Assembly (NCBI GenBank): GCA_965199975.1
Contig: OZ241340.1
Coordinates: forward strand, 124,001 to 188,000
From: JASLDZ01 sp965199975
GTDB taxonomy: Bacteria; Pseudomonadota; Alphaproteobacteria; Caulobacterales; Caulobacteraceae
Reading direction: 5' to 3'
DNA length: 64,000 nt
The translations under genes were made by a program, and so were the position numbers. Below the pieces are notes generated by a model, which saw only the letters and a list, made by a program, of their open reading frames with translations, did no database searches and had not been told where the DNA came from. Shown here piece by piece: positions 15,896-24,842 of the stretch (position 1 is the first letter of the stretch; each line of letters opens with the position of its first letter).

Positions 15896-16846
15896 TCAGC
15901 CGCCCCGCGCGGCCGAAGGCGCGGCGCTCCACAGCCAGGCTGCGCCGCGCAGGCCGGAGGCGTCGCCCCACCGATTCCTGACGACCCGCGCGACGACCCG
16001 GTCGGTGAAGACCCACGGGGCGATAGCCGTGGGCAGCCGCGCATAAAGCGCCTCGACATTGCTCATGCCGCCGCCCAGCACGATCACCGCCGGATCGATG
16101 ACGTTGCAGATGACGGCCAGGCCGCGCCCGAGGCGGTGCACATAGTCGTCGAGCGCCTGCGCCGCCGCGGCGTCGCCCTCGGCCGCCAGCGCCACGATCT
16201 GGGGCGCCGAGAGATCGCGATCGGCGCCCGGCGCGGCGTGGTGGCGCGCCTCGAAGCCCTTGCCCGAGACCCACTGCTCCAGGCAGCCGTGCAGGCCGCA
16301 CCAGCACGCTGGGCCGGGAATCTCCTGCGGCGTGGGCCAGGGCAGCGGGATGTGACCCCATTCGCCCGCGACGCCCCCCGCCCCGGGCACGAGCTGGCCA
16401 TCGATTGTAACACCTCCGCCCACGCCCGTGCCCAGGATCACGCCGAACGCCACGCGCGCGCCCGCGGCCGCTCCGTCCACAGCCTCAGACAGCGTGAAGC
16501 AGTCGGCGTCGTTGGCCAGCCGCACCTGGCGCCCGGTGGAGAGCCTCAGGTCGGCGGCGAAGTCGCGGCCGTTGAGGTATTGCAGGTTGGCGTTGCGCAC
16601 CTTGCCGGAGGAGGGCGAGATCGAACCGGGCATCCCCATGCCCAAGGGCGTTTCGCGCGGGGCCATGGCGTCGGCGAAATCCCGCAGCGCGCGCAGAAGG
16701 TCGTCGTACGCTGCGGGCGTAGGCGTGCGGCGCGCATCCATCTGGGAGCCGTCGGGGGCGAGCAGGGCGCCGGCGATCTTGGTGCCGCCGAGGTCCAGGC
16801 CCAGGCGAAGCGCTGCCGGTGCGTAGCCGCCATCCGCAGGACTCAT
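15896..16846 (-). CDS. ROK-family sugar kinase (fructokinase/glucokinase-like)
   Basis: The 316-residue enzyme has the ATP-binding LGLDLGGTKIAGALL at residues 14-28, the sugar site GEWGHIPLPWP, the zinc motif CWCGLHGCLEQ, and GVILGTGVGGGVTIDG. The GEWGHI variant and CxCGxxGCxE motif resemble bacterial Mak-type fructokinases (manno(fructo)kinase), so fructose, mannose or glucose phosphorylation in the cytoplasm is likely. Its start overlaps the GH2 stop by four bases, so the two are co-translated. It would phosphorylate the monosaccharide freed by this locus, feeding central metabolism. Mannose would fit a GH2 beta-mannosidase-like partner, but this is inference. Confidence 0.85.
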   Translation of the reverse strand: MSPADGGYAPAALRLGLDLGGTKIAGALLAPDGSQMDARRTPTPAAYDDLLRALRDFADAMAPRETPLGMGMPGSISPSSGKVRNANLQYLNGRDFAADLRLSTGRQVRLANDADCFTLSEAVDGAAAGARVAFGVILGTGVGGGVTIDGQLVPGAGGVAGEWGHIPLPWPTPQEIPGPACWCGLHGCLEQWVSGKGFEARHHAAPGADRDLSAPQIVALAAEGDAAAAQALDDYVHRLGRGLAVICNVIDPAVIVLGGGMSNVEALYARLPTAIAPWVFTDRVVARVVRNRWGDASGLRGAAWLWSAAPSAARGG

Positions 16847-19800
16847 CGGATCGCGGCCTCGCCGTCACGCGCGTTCCAGCCGCGCACGCCGAGGCGGCGC
16901 GCCGCCAGCGCCGCCGGGTAGCGTATGGTCAGCGTACGCGTCTCCCCCGGAAGCAGCGAGACGTAGTTGTCGGCGTAGTACGCCGGAAGCACCCGCGCGC
17001 CCGCGCCGTCCTGCAGCGTGAGCTTGACGGCGAGCACGGGCGTGGCGGCGGGGTTGGCCAAGGTCACCTCGACCACCCGCTCGCCGTTCTCGACCTGGGG
17101 CCGGGCGCGGGCCTGCACGGCGACCGCCGTGCGCGGCAGGTCGCCGAGCTTGCGGTAGTCAGCGTCGCTCTTCGCGCGCCAGTAGAGGTTCTGCGAGAGG
17201 AGCCGGCCGTCGTCGCCGGTCAGCTCCAGCTTCACCAGCACCGGCCCGGCCGCCATCAGCGGCGCGAGCGGCAGCGGCGCGCCGTGGACCGCCCCATCGC
17301 CGGGCGCCTGCACCTCGCGCCGCTGGTCGAGCAGGCGCCGGCCATCGAGGGCGAGCACCTGGGCGTGCACCTCGCCCGCAAGCGGCCCCGTCGTGGTGTC
17401 GACCACGGTGATGGTGTCGTCGGGCAGGTCGAGTTGCACGTGCACGGGCTCGGCCGCGTGCATGGCGCCGTAGTAGCTGGCGCTGGTGTCGTAGTCGGAC
17501 CCGTAGATCTGCCACACGTTCGACGGCCAGGCGGGCTGGGTCATCCAAAGCATTCGTCCGCTGGTGTCGCGCCACAGCCCCGCGTTCATCCCCTCGAAGA
17601 CGGCGCGGTGGCCGTCGTAGTTCATCATCTGCGCCTTGCGCTCGAAGTCCTCCAGCGAGCTGGGCGCGCCGAAGCGCGCGCTCAGCGTGGCCATGAACGG
17701 ATGGGTGTCGCCGTTCCCGCTCTGATGCCAGTCGTGGTAGGCCCAGGCGTCCGAGATCGGCCAGCGATCGGGAGGCGCGATCGCCGCCTCGAAGCCTTCC
17801 AGCGTCGAGAACGAGGCCAGGCCCACCTCGACCGCATAGCCCTTCGACAGCTTGGTGAAGTAGTCCTGCTCGGGCTGGAAGCTGTAGGGGCCGGAGTTCT
17901 GCAGGTTGATGCGGTTCGAGGAGCCCGCGTAGTAACGCGTGCCGTCCAGCTCGCGGGTGATCGTCTCCAGGCCCTGGTTGAGGATCGGCTGCGGCACGCC
18001 CTCGTTGCGGCCGATCCACACCATGATCGAAGGGTGGGTGCGATAGCGGCTGACCACGTCGGCGGCGTTCTGCAGGAAGAGCTGTGGGTCTTCCGCCTCC
18101 AGGTTGTAGTCTTGCGTCGACTCCCAGAAGTCGTTCCAGACCAGGATGCCGTACTCGTCGGCGAGGTCGTACAGCGTCTCCTCGGTGTCCTGGCCCACCC
18201 AGTTGCGCAGGATGTTCATGTGGGCGTCGCGGTTGAGCCGGAAGTAGGGCTCCAGCCGGTCGCGGCTCACGCGCTTCATGAAGTCGTCCATGCCCCAGGC
18301 GCCGCCGCGGATGGCGATGCGCTCGCCGTTGACGCGCACGACGAGGAAGGGCGAGAGCGGATCGTCCGGCAGCATCGTCAGCCCGGGCGCGCCCTGTGCG
18401 CCTGGCGCGAGCGACACCGCCCATGCCTTGCCCGCATCGTGGATGCCGGTGTGCGAGCCGTCGATCAGCTGGCGACCGCCCGACTTGGCGGGATCGACCT
18501 CCACGCGCTGCAGCCGCCCCTGCGCGTCGTAGGCGGAGAGCTCGTAGGTGATCTCGCGGATGCCGAAGCGCAGCCGCCGCTCGTCGGACACGCCCGTGGC
18601 GGTGGAGAAGGCGAGCCGCAGGTCGTGCAGGGCGGGTTCCCCGTAACCGTTGGGCCACCACAGCTTGGGATGCGTCACCCGCAGCGCAGCGAACTCCGCC
18701 GGGGTGAGCGCAACTTGGTTCACGCCGGGCGCCAGGGTCACGCGCTTGGCGATACGCACCTCGTCGAAGGCGGCGGTGAGTTCGCCTTGCACCGGGCCCG
18801 CGGTGAGGTTGTCCAGCTCGGCTGTGATCGCGACGTCGGCGCGCGAGCGGTCGGGCAGCGGCAGTGTGGTGACGACGCGGGGATCGCCCAGGCGGACATC
18901 GCCGGTGGCGTGCAGCTCCACGTCCTGCCAGATGCCGATGTTGCGGTCGCGCACGCCGGGGATCCAGTCCCAGCCTTCCGTGGCGCCGAAGGTGGGCCCA
19001 TCCAGCATCATCGCGCCGCCGTTCTCGCCTGGGCCGGCCAGGATCGACTGCTCGTGCGGTATGCCAGGATGCGGCGGGGGCGAGATGCGCACCGCCAGAA
19101 TGTTGCGGGCCCCTGGCTTCAGGCGGCCGGTCACATCGAAGCGGCCGCGGATGAAGGCGCCGCTGGTTTCTCCCAATCGCTCTCCGTTGAGCCACACCTC
19201 GGAGGCGTAGTTGATCCCGTCGAAGACGAGCTCGACCCGCTTCCCGGCCGTCGCGCTCGGGCCGTCCAGCTCGGCGCGGTACCACCAGTCGTGGCGGGCG
19301 AGGGTGTCGGGGATGGCGAGATTGTTCAGGCCGTAGGCGGGGTCGGAGTAGACGCCGCGGTCGACCAGCGTGGTGAGCACGGTGCCCGGGACGGTGGCGG
19401 CCACCCAGGCGCGGGCGTCATAGCCCGGGCGCGAAAGGCCGGCGCCGGTCGCGCCACCGAGCTCAGTCGCCGAAGCCAGCCGCCACCCGCCCTTGATGAG
19501 CCAGCGCCCCGGCCCTTCCGCCGGCAGGGGCGGACCGCCATAGGGCGGCTGCGCCCTGGGCGCGGTGGGCGGCGCGCCGCTGCGGGGCACGGTGGAGACC
19601 GGCTGGGGCGCGTCGTAGCCCGCCTGCTGGCGCACCTGCACCGGCCAGGGCTTGAGCGCCCGGTCGTATCCGAGCAGCGGCTGAGCCGGCGGCTGCGCGG
19701 CCATCGCCCGCAAGACGTGCGCACCGAGGTCTCGGTCGTAGACCGTCGCTTGCTGCAGCGTGCCCGAGAAGTGCTGGTTGGCCGCCGCGTCCGGCGCGCG

Positions 19801-20289
19801 CGGCGCAAGCTCGAAGGAGGCGGGCGCCGCGATCGGCGACGCCACGCCCGCCTGGGACGGCGCGACGGGCGGCAGGGCCGCCTCCGCGCGCAAGTCCCCG
19901 TCGACGTAGAGCCGCACGGTGCGGCCATCGGAGGTCGCGGCCACTAGGTGCGCACGATCCTGCGGCAGCGGCGTCGCCGAAGTCGCCACGACCCGGCCTG
20001 CGACGGAGAGCATTGGACGGGCGCGCGCGTCGAGGCCCAGCAGCCGCCCCGGCGGCTGGCCCGCGTCTCCGAGCGACAGCAGCGGCGCCCCGCCCGGCGG
20101 ACTCGAGCCGCGCACCCAGGCGGCCATTGTGAAGGCGGCGCCCGGCGGCGGCGCCTCACCCTTCAAAGCATGCGAAACGCCTGCCGACCCGCTCGTCGAG
20201 AGCACATCGAACGGCCCCGCAACGGGCGCAGGGGCCTGCACCGCCGCCATCGCCGCCTGCGCGAGCAGGACCAAGACAGCCGCCACCAT
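16843..20289 (-). CDS. Exported GH2 glycoside hydrolase (beta-mannosidase/exo-glucosaminidase-like) with N-terminal LamG domain
   Basis: The 1148-residue protein has a signal peptide (VAAVLVLLAQAAMAAVQA) and a LamG/concanavalin-like domain (about 30-200; AAWVRGSS...RLYVDGDLRAEA). GH2 domains follow: a sugar-binding jelly roll (PGTVLTTLVDRGVYSDPAYG), an Ig-like sandwich and a TIM barrel. The acid/base is Glu763 in WIGRNEG and the likely nucleophile Glu821 in VEVGLAS. The VEVG form resembles the endo-beta-mannosidase/exo-beta-glucosaminidase branch rather than LacZ. It should trim beta-linked mannose, glucosamine or related sugars in the periplasm or on the surface. It is first of an operon with the ROK kinase. 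The LamG addition may tether it to substrate. Exact specificity is open. Confidence 0.82.
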   Translation of the reverse strand: MVAAVLVLLAQAAMAAVQAPAPVAGPFDVLSTSGSAGVSHALKGEAPPPGAAFTMAAWVRGSSPPGGAPLLSLGDAGQPPGRLLGLDARARPMLSVAGRVVATSATPLPQDRAHLVAATSDGRTVRLYVDGDLRAEAALPPVAPSQAGVASPIAAPASFELAPRAPDAAANQHFSGTLQQATVYDRDLGAHVLRAMAAQPPAQPLLGYDRALKPWPVQVRQQAGYDAPQPVSTVPRSGAPPTAPRAQPPYGGPPLPAEGPGRWLIKGGWRLASATELGGATGAGLSRPGYDARAWVAATVPGTVLTTLVDRGVYSDPAYGLNNLAIPDTLARHDWWYRAELDGPSATAGKRVELVFDGINYASEVWLNGERLGETSGAFIRGRFDVTGRLKPGARNILAVRISPPPHPGIPHEQSILAGPGENGGAMMLDGPTFGATEGWDWIPGVRDRNIGIWQDVELHATGDVRLGDPRVVTTLPLPDRSRADVAITAELDNLTAGPVQGELTAAFDEVRIAKRVTLAPGVNQVALTPAEFAALRVTHPKLWWPNGYGEPALHDLRLAFSTATGVSDERRLRFGIREITYELSAYDAQGRLQRVEVDPAKSGGRQLIDGSHTGIHDAGKAWAVSLAPGAQGAPGLTMLPDDPLSPFLVVRVNGERIAIRGGAWGMDDFMKRVSRDRLEPYFRLNRDAHMNILRNWVGQDTEETLYDLADEYGILVWNDFWESTQDYNLEAEDPQLFLQNAADVVSRYRTHPSIMVWIGRNEGVPQPILNQGLETITRELDGTRYYAGSSNRINLQNSGPYSFQPEQDYFTKLSKGYAVEVGLASFSTLEGFEAAIAPPDRWPISDAWAYHDWHQSGNGDTHPFMATLSARFGAPSSLEDFERKAQMMNYDGHRAVFEGMNAGLWRDTSGRMLWMTQPAWPSNVWQIYGSDYDTSASYYGAMHAAEPVHVQLDLPDDTITVVDTTTGPLAGEVHAQVLALDGRRLLDQRREVQAPGDGAVHGAPLPLAPLMAAGPVLVKLELTGDDGRLLSQNLYWRAKSDADYRKLGDLPRTAVAVQARARPQVENGERVVEVTLANPAATPVLAVKLTLQDGAGARVLPAYYADNYVSLLPGETRTLTIRYPAALAARRLGVRGWNARDGEAAIR

Positions 20290-20367
20290 GAGTCCCCACC
20301 GAATACGTATTTTTGTTTTCGCAATTCCGCCCGCCCGAGCCGCGTTGTCAAGCGATGCGAGGTCGGC

Positions 20368-21927
20368 TCAGCGCGCCGACACCACCGGCTCGAACCGCTC
20401 CTCCGACGTGAAGGTGGAGGCTGGCAGGCCTGCAGCGTTGTAGAGGCTGCCCGGCACGACGTTGGCCCAGTCGTAGCGGACGTAGACGGGCCGCGCGACG
20501 GGGCCCGTCACCCGCACGGTCTCGCCGTCCAGGCGCGCGGCGGCGGGGACGAAGCGCCGGTCTTCGCCCGCGATCTCGAAGCCGACCAAGGGCTGGCCTC
20601 GGCTCGTCAGGCCGCGCGCATTGTCGAACCACACCTGCAGACCGTCGCCGGTGGCGCTCACCTGGCGGAACAGCGGCGGCGCGTAGGCGACGGGCTCGCC
20701 GTAGGCCACCGCCCGCGCCGCCAGGGCCAGCCGCGCCGCGACCGTCTGCTTGTCGCTGGGATGGACGTTGCCCGGATCGCCGACGTCGGTGGTGACCGCC
20801 ATCGCTGTTCCCCGCAGGCCGAGGGCGCGTCGCTGCGCGTCGCGCACCATGCCCCAATCCTCCTTCGGCGAGTCGAAGCTGGAGATCTGGGCGTAGAGAA
20901 ACGGCAGGTCGCCCTGCGCGAAGTCATGCCGCCAGTCGCCGATCAGCCCCTTGAACAGCGCCTCGTAGAACGGCGCGCGCCCGGGGCCGCTGTTGGTCTC
21001 GCCCTGGTACCAGATCACGCCCTTGAGGCCGTAGCCGGTAAAGGGGGCGATCATGGCGTTGTAGAGGCCTGCGGGGCGCCACGAGATCTCGTCCGGATGC
21101 CAGTCATGCGCCGGCGGGGGCGATCCTTCTCTGCGCGCGTCGGAGTCCTCCCGGCTCTCGGCGGTCAGCATGGCCGCCCTGTCGGCTTCGTTCCGCGCAA
21201 AGGCGGCGCGCGCGGCGAAGGCCGGCAGCAGCGCGGGATCGGCGCCCAGAGCATCGAGGGACACCCACGAGTCGGCCGGGGTCCCGCCCCAGCTCGAGTC
21301 GATCACCCCCACAGTCACGTGCTCGCGCGCCGCCACGCTGCGGGCGAAGAGATAGCCGATGGCCGAGAAGCCCGCGGCGCTCGACGGCGTGCAGGGGGCC
21401 CAGCCGTCAGCCGTGTCGCGCAGCGGATAGGCGCTGCTGGCGTGGGCGACGTGGAGGAGGCGGATGTGCGGGTTGTCCGCCGCGGCGATCTCCGCCGCCG
21501 CGTTCTTGACGTGGGCGGTGGGCGGGAAGCCCGCGAGCGGCATCTCCATGTTGGACTGGCCCGAAGCCAGCCACACGTCGCCGATCATGACGTCCCGCAA
21601 CGTTCGCCGGTCGCCGGCCGCGCCGCTCACCTCGAGCATGAACGGACCGCCCGCCGCCTCGGGCTGCAGCCAAGCGTCCCAGCGCCCGAGGCGGTCGGCC
21701 TCGGCGCGCACGTGCTGCGCGTGGAGCGAGACCACCACCGGCGCGCCGGGCGTGTCCCATCCCCACACGTGCAGCGGCCTCTCTCGCTGCAGCACCGCGT
21801 GATCACTGAAGACATGCGGCAGGCGCAGCTGTGCGGATGCAGGACGCGCAGACATCCATCCCAGCAGCGCAATGGCGAGGCTGCTCGCCGCTCGCCGCCC
21901 GCGCTTGGCGCTGCTTTTAATTTTCAC
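20368..21927 (-). CDS. Exported SGNH acetylesterase (sialate O-acetylesterase family)
   Basis: The 519-residue protein starts at GTG 21927 with a basic-hydrophobic leader (SSLAIALLGWMSARPASA). It then shows FSDHAVLQRERPLHVWGWDTPG, typical of the SASA family. SGNH blocks are present: Ser in GQSNMEMP, Gly/Asn region GVIWYQGETN, and the terminal Asp-x-x-His neighbourhood NVHPSDKQ. Such enzymes in polysaccharide loci remove acetyl groups from hemicellulose or pectin so that glycosidases can act. It is 78 bp upstream of the GH2 gene on the same strand and divergent from the GH1 gene across an AT-rich interval, so it likely belongs to the same regulon. Sialic acid itself is not implied. Confidence 0.86.
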   Translation of the reverse strand: MKIKSSAKRGRRAASSLAIALLGWMSARPASAQLRLPHVFSDHAVLQRERPLHVWGWDTPGAPVVVSLHAQHVRAEADRLGRWDAWLQPEAAGGPFMLEVSGAAGDRRTLRDVMIGDVWLASGQSNMEMPLAGFPPTAHVKNAAAEIAAADNPHIRLLHVAHASSAYPLRDTADGWAPCTPSSAAGFSAIGYLFARSVAAREHVTVGVIDSSWGGTPADSWVSLDALGADPALLPAFAARAAFARNEADRAAMLTAESREDSDARREGSPPPAHDWHPDEISWRPAGLYNAMIAPFTGYGLKGVIWYQGETNSGPGRAPFYEALFKGLIGDWRHDFAQGDLPFLYAQISSFDSPKEDWGMVRDAQRRALGLRGTAMAVTTDVGDPGNVHPSDKQTVAARLALAARAVAYGEPVAYAPPLFRQVSATGDGLQVWFDNARGLTSRGQPLVGFEIAGEDRRFVPAAARLDGETVRVTGPVARPVYVRYDWANVVPGSLYNAAGLPASTFTSEERFEPVVSAR

Positions 21928-21950
21928 TTGGGTTATTCCATTGCGTGAAA
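21922..21950. promoter_or_regulatory. Inverted repeat TTTCAC-N17-GTGAAA between esterase and GH1 genes
   Basis: The 6-bp arms lie at 21922-21927 and 21945-21950 and enclose an AT-richer stretch (CTTGGGTTATTCCATTGC). The left arm includes the esterase GTG start. It is the only palindromic signal in the 68-bp divergent interval and may be an operator for both genes. No confident -10/-35 pair was found. Confidence 0.35.
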
Positions 21951-21995
21951 GCGCGCTGTCAAGCTGTCGCGCAACGTCCAGACGGAGGTCTCAAG

Positions 21996-23420
21996 ATGCG
22001 CCCCACCCGCAGGACGTTCGGCCAGGCCGCGATCGGCGCCGGCGGGCTCCTCGCCGCCCGCCCGGTGCTGGCCGCCACGCCGACCCAACGCGCATTTCCG
22101 CAGGGCTTCCAGTGGGGCTGCGCCACCGCCTCCTACCAGATCGAGGGCGCGGTGAAGGAAGACGGTCGCGGCGCGACGATCTGGGACGTGTTCTCCCACA
22201 CGCGCGGCAAGACGGCCAATGGCGACACCGGCGACGTGGCTTGCGACAGCTACCACCTCTACAAGGAGGATGCGCAGCTTCTCAAGGCGATGGGCGTTTC
22301 CACCTACCGCATGTCGATCGCCTGGTCGCGGATTTTCCCGGAAGGGCGCGGCCAGCCGAACGCCAAGGGGCTCGACTACTACAATCGCGTGATCGACAAC
22401 CTGCTGTCGCAGGGGATCACGCCCTACGTCACCCTGTTCCACTGGGATCTGCCGCAGGCGCTGCCGGGCGAGTGGCGCAATCGCGACACCGCCTACGCCT
22501 TCGCCGACTACGCCGGCTTCACGGCCGGCAAGCTGGGCGACCGCGTGCGCCACTTCATGACGGTGAACGAGCTGCTGTGCTTCACCGACCTCGGCCACAA
22601 GATCGGCGTCCACGCGCCGGGCCTGCAGTTGGCGCCGGCGCAGGTGAATCAGGTGCGCCACCACGGCGTGCTGGCGCATGGGCTGGGCGTGCAGGCGGTG
22701 CGCGCCCATGCGCCGGCCGGGACCCAGGTGGGCCTGGCCGACAACCTCGCCATCTACGTTCCCGTGATCGAGACGCCGGCCGACATCGCCGCGGCGCGCG
22801 CCGCCACCCGCGAGGAGAACGCCCCCTTCCTCACCGCCATCATGGAGGGCCGCTACCTCGACAGTTACCTGCAGGCCGCGGGGCCCGATGCGCCCAAGGT
22901 GCGCGAGGGCGACATGCGCATCATCGGCGCCCCGCTCGATTTCGTGGGCCTCAACGTCTACGCGCCAAGCTACGCCAAGGCCGATCCGGCGTCGCCCCGC
23001 GGCTACGCCATCATCGAGCACACGCCCGAGTCGCCGCACATGTCCTCGCCCTGGCTCTACGTCGGTCCGGAAACCTCCTACTGGGGCGTGCGCCACGTGA
23101 GCGAGCTGTGGAAGCCCAAGGCGCTCTACATCACCGAGAACGGCTGCTCGGCCGATGACAAGGTGGTGGCCGGCCACGTGGATGACGCCGACCGGGTCAT
23201 GTACCTGCGCAACTACATCGGCCAGCTGCAGCGGGCGACTTCGGAAGGCTATCCGCTGAAGGGCTACTTCCTGTGGAGCCTGATGGACAACTTCGAGTGG
23301 GCCGACGGTTACACCAAGCGCTTCGGCGTTCACTACGTCGACTTCGCCACGCAGAAGCGAACGCCGAAGCTGAGCTCTCTATGGTACAAGCAGCTGATCG
23401 CCCGGAACGCCCTGGTATAG
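21996..23420 (+). CDS. Exported GH1 beta-glucosidase
   Basis: The 474-residue enzyme begins at ATG 21996 behind GGAGG, with a Tat-type leader (TRRTFGQAAIGAGGLLAA). The GH1 fold is clear: FPQGFQWGCATASYQIEGA, STYRMSIAWSRIFPEG, and HWDLPQAL. The acid/base is Glu192 in TVNE (TLNE/TFNE in others) and the nucleophile Glu381 in YITENG. It also keeps LDFVGLNVY and FLWSLMDNFEW. It releases terminal beta-linked glucose (or mannose, galactose, fucose) from oligosaccharides, here probably in the periplasm, which is less usual than cytoplasmic GH1. It is divergent from the acetylesterase and closes the glycan locus. Confidence 0.93.
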   Translation: MRPTRRTFGQAAIGAGGLLAARPVLAATPTQRAFPQGFQWGCATASYQIEGAVKEDGRGATIWDVFSHTRGKTANGDTGDVACDSYHLYKEDAQLLKAMGVSTYRMSIAWSRIFPEGRGQPNAKGLDYYNRVIDNLLSQGITPYVTLFHWDLPQALPGEWRNRDTAYAFADYAGFTAGKLGDRVRHFMTVNELLCFTDLGHKIGVHAPGLQLAPAQVNQVRHHGVLAHGLGVQAVRAHAPAGTQVGLADNLAIYVPVIETPADIAAARAATREENAPFLTAIMEGRYLDSYLQAAGPDAPKVREGDMRIIGAPLDFVGLNVYAPSYAKADPASPRGYAIIEHTPESPHMSSPWLYVGPETSYWGVRHVSELWKPKALYITENGCSADDKVVAGHVDDADRVMYLRNYIGQLQRATSEGYPLKGYFLWSLMDNFEWADGYTKRFGVHYVDFATQKRTPKLSSLWYKQLIARNALV

Positions 23421-23618
23421 CCCTGGACATCCGTCGAAACGCTGTCGGCCTGACACCGTTTGCGAAAAGCCCCGCGCGTCCCTCTCCGTTCCACCTCCTT
23501 CGCCTAGCGCAAGACCAGGACGGAGCGCTCTCGGGTTTGCGGATCGCTGACGCCTCGGCACGGGCCGATCAAGGCGGGATTTCGAGCTGGCGCGCTTGCG
23601 CCTGAACCGGGGCCGGCC
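23421..23618. other. Intergenic interval without recognisable gene
   Basis: About 200 bases lie between the stops of the convergent GH1 and COG0523 genes. I see no coding pattern, no clear hairpin followed by a T-run, and no repeat shared with other parts of the window. Confidence 0.6.
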
Positions 23619-24725
23619 CTAGGCGGCGCAGGCCTCGAAGCCCGCGCGCAGGGCCGCCTCGTCGAGGTTGCGGCCGATGAAGACGATGCGGCTCCAGCGG
23701 CGCTCGCCCTCACGCCAGGGGCGCTGCAGTTCGCCCTCCAGGATCATGTGCACGGCCTGGAAAACCATGCGCCGCGCTTCGCCCTTCACATCGAGGATGC
23801 CCTTGGCGCGCAGGATGTCCGGCCCCTGCGCCTGCAGGGTGCGGTCGAGCCAGGCGGTGAGCTTGATCCCGTCGAGCGGTCGCTCGAGCGTGAGCGCGAC
23901 GCCGCGGATCGACTGGTCGGCGTGGTTGTGGCCGCGCGGCCCGGGGTCGTGCCGGGCGGGTGCGTCATGGCCATGGTCGTGTCCGCAATGTGCGTCGTGC
24001 ACGTGCCCGTCTTCGCCGTGAGGCGGGTTTAGGAAGTCCGGCTCGAGTTCGACGATGCGCTGCAGGTCGAAGGCGCCTCGGCCCAGCAGCCGGTCCAGCG
24101 GGACCTCGGCGCGTTCGGCCCGATGGATGATGGCCAGCGGGTTCAGCCGCCGCACCGCCGCTTCCACCTGCGCCAGTTCGGCGGGGGTGACGAGGTCGGT
24201 CTTGTTCACCACCACCTGATCGGCGAAGGCGACCTGCTCGCGCGCCTCCTCGCTGTCGGCCAAGCGGGCGGGGAGGTGCTTGGCGTCGACCAGCGTCACC
24301 ACGCTGTCCAGCCGCGTCCTGGCGCGCACCTCGTCGTCGACGAAGAAGGTCTGCGCCACGGGGCCAGGGTCGGCCAAACCCGTGGTCTCGACGATGATGG
24401 CGTCGAAGCCACGCTTGCCCGTCTGCCGGCGCATCAGGCCGTTCAGTATGCGGATCAGATCGCCGCGCACGGTGCAGCAGACGCAGCCGTTGTTCATCTC
24501 GAACACCTCCTCGTCGCTGTTGACGACGAGGTCATTGTCGATGCCCACCTCCCCGAACTCGTTGACGATCACTGCATAGCGGCGACCGTGGTCCTCGGTG
24601 AGGATGCGGTTCAGCAGGGTGGTCTTACCCGCGCCGAGATAGCCGGTGAGCACCGTCACCGGGGTGCGCGCGTCCGTCGACGCGGAAGCGTCGACGGCGG
24701 ACGGGGCGAGGGCGGTGTCGCTCAT
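23619..24725 (-). CDS. COG0523 (CobW/ZNG1-type) metal-chaperone GTPase
   Basis: The 368-residue protein has Walker A TGYLGAGKTT (27-36), Walker B-like EVGIDNDL, the metal-binding GCVCC motif (80-84), ETTGLADP, and NKTDL for guanine recognition. A His/Asp-rich loop (about 242-280, HVHDAHCGHDHGHD and more) and a CobW C-terminal domain (LDGIKLTAWLDRTLQ) follow. Members deliver zinc or other metals to target enzymes using GTP hydrolysis. The long His loop suggests zinc or cobalt handling. No cobalamin genes and no clear Zur box are nearby, so zinc-starvation control is only a guess. It is convergent with the GH1 gene and divergent from clcA. Confidence 0.9.
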   Translation of the reverse strand: MSDTALAPSAVDASASTDARTPVTVLTGYLGAGKTTLLNRILTEDHGRRYAVIVNEFGEVGIDNDLVVNSDEEVFEMNNGCVCCTVRGDLIRILNGLMRRQTGKRGFDAIIVETTGLADPGPVAQTFFVDDEVRARTRLDSVVTLVDAKHLPARLADSEEAREQVAFADQVVVNKTDLVTPAELAQVEAAVRRLNPLAIIHRAERAEVPLDRLLGRGAFDLQRIVELEPDFLNPPHGEDGHVHDAHCGHDHGHDAPARHDPGPRGHNHADQSIRGVALTLERPLDGIKLTAWLDRTLQAQGPDILRAKGILDVKGEARRMVFQAVHMILEGELQRPWREGERRWSRIVFIGRNLDEAALRAGFEACAA

Positions 24726-24842
24726 GGCGGGGCTCGAAGGCGGCGGGAGGAACGCGGTAGATGGCCCCGCGCCCGTCGCCGCTCAACCGCCGGGCCGAAG
24801 CCGGTTGCGCCAAGCCTCGCCCTCACGGCATAGCTCGCGTCG

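Noticed and set aside
14478..16361. Long minus-strand frame opposite the sugar porter
   Set aside because: Low-complexity Arg/Gly product; the porter on the other strand has full MFS motifs.
16819..19947. 1042-codon open frame opposite the GH2 gene
   Set aside because: It is the antisense shadow of a GC-rich coding region; its product is Arg/His/Gly-rich without domains, while the opposite frame encodes a clear GH2 enzyme.
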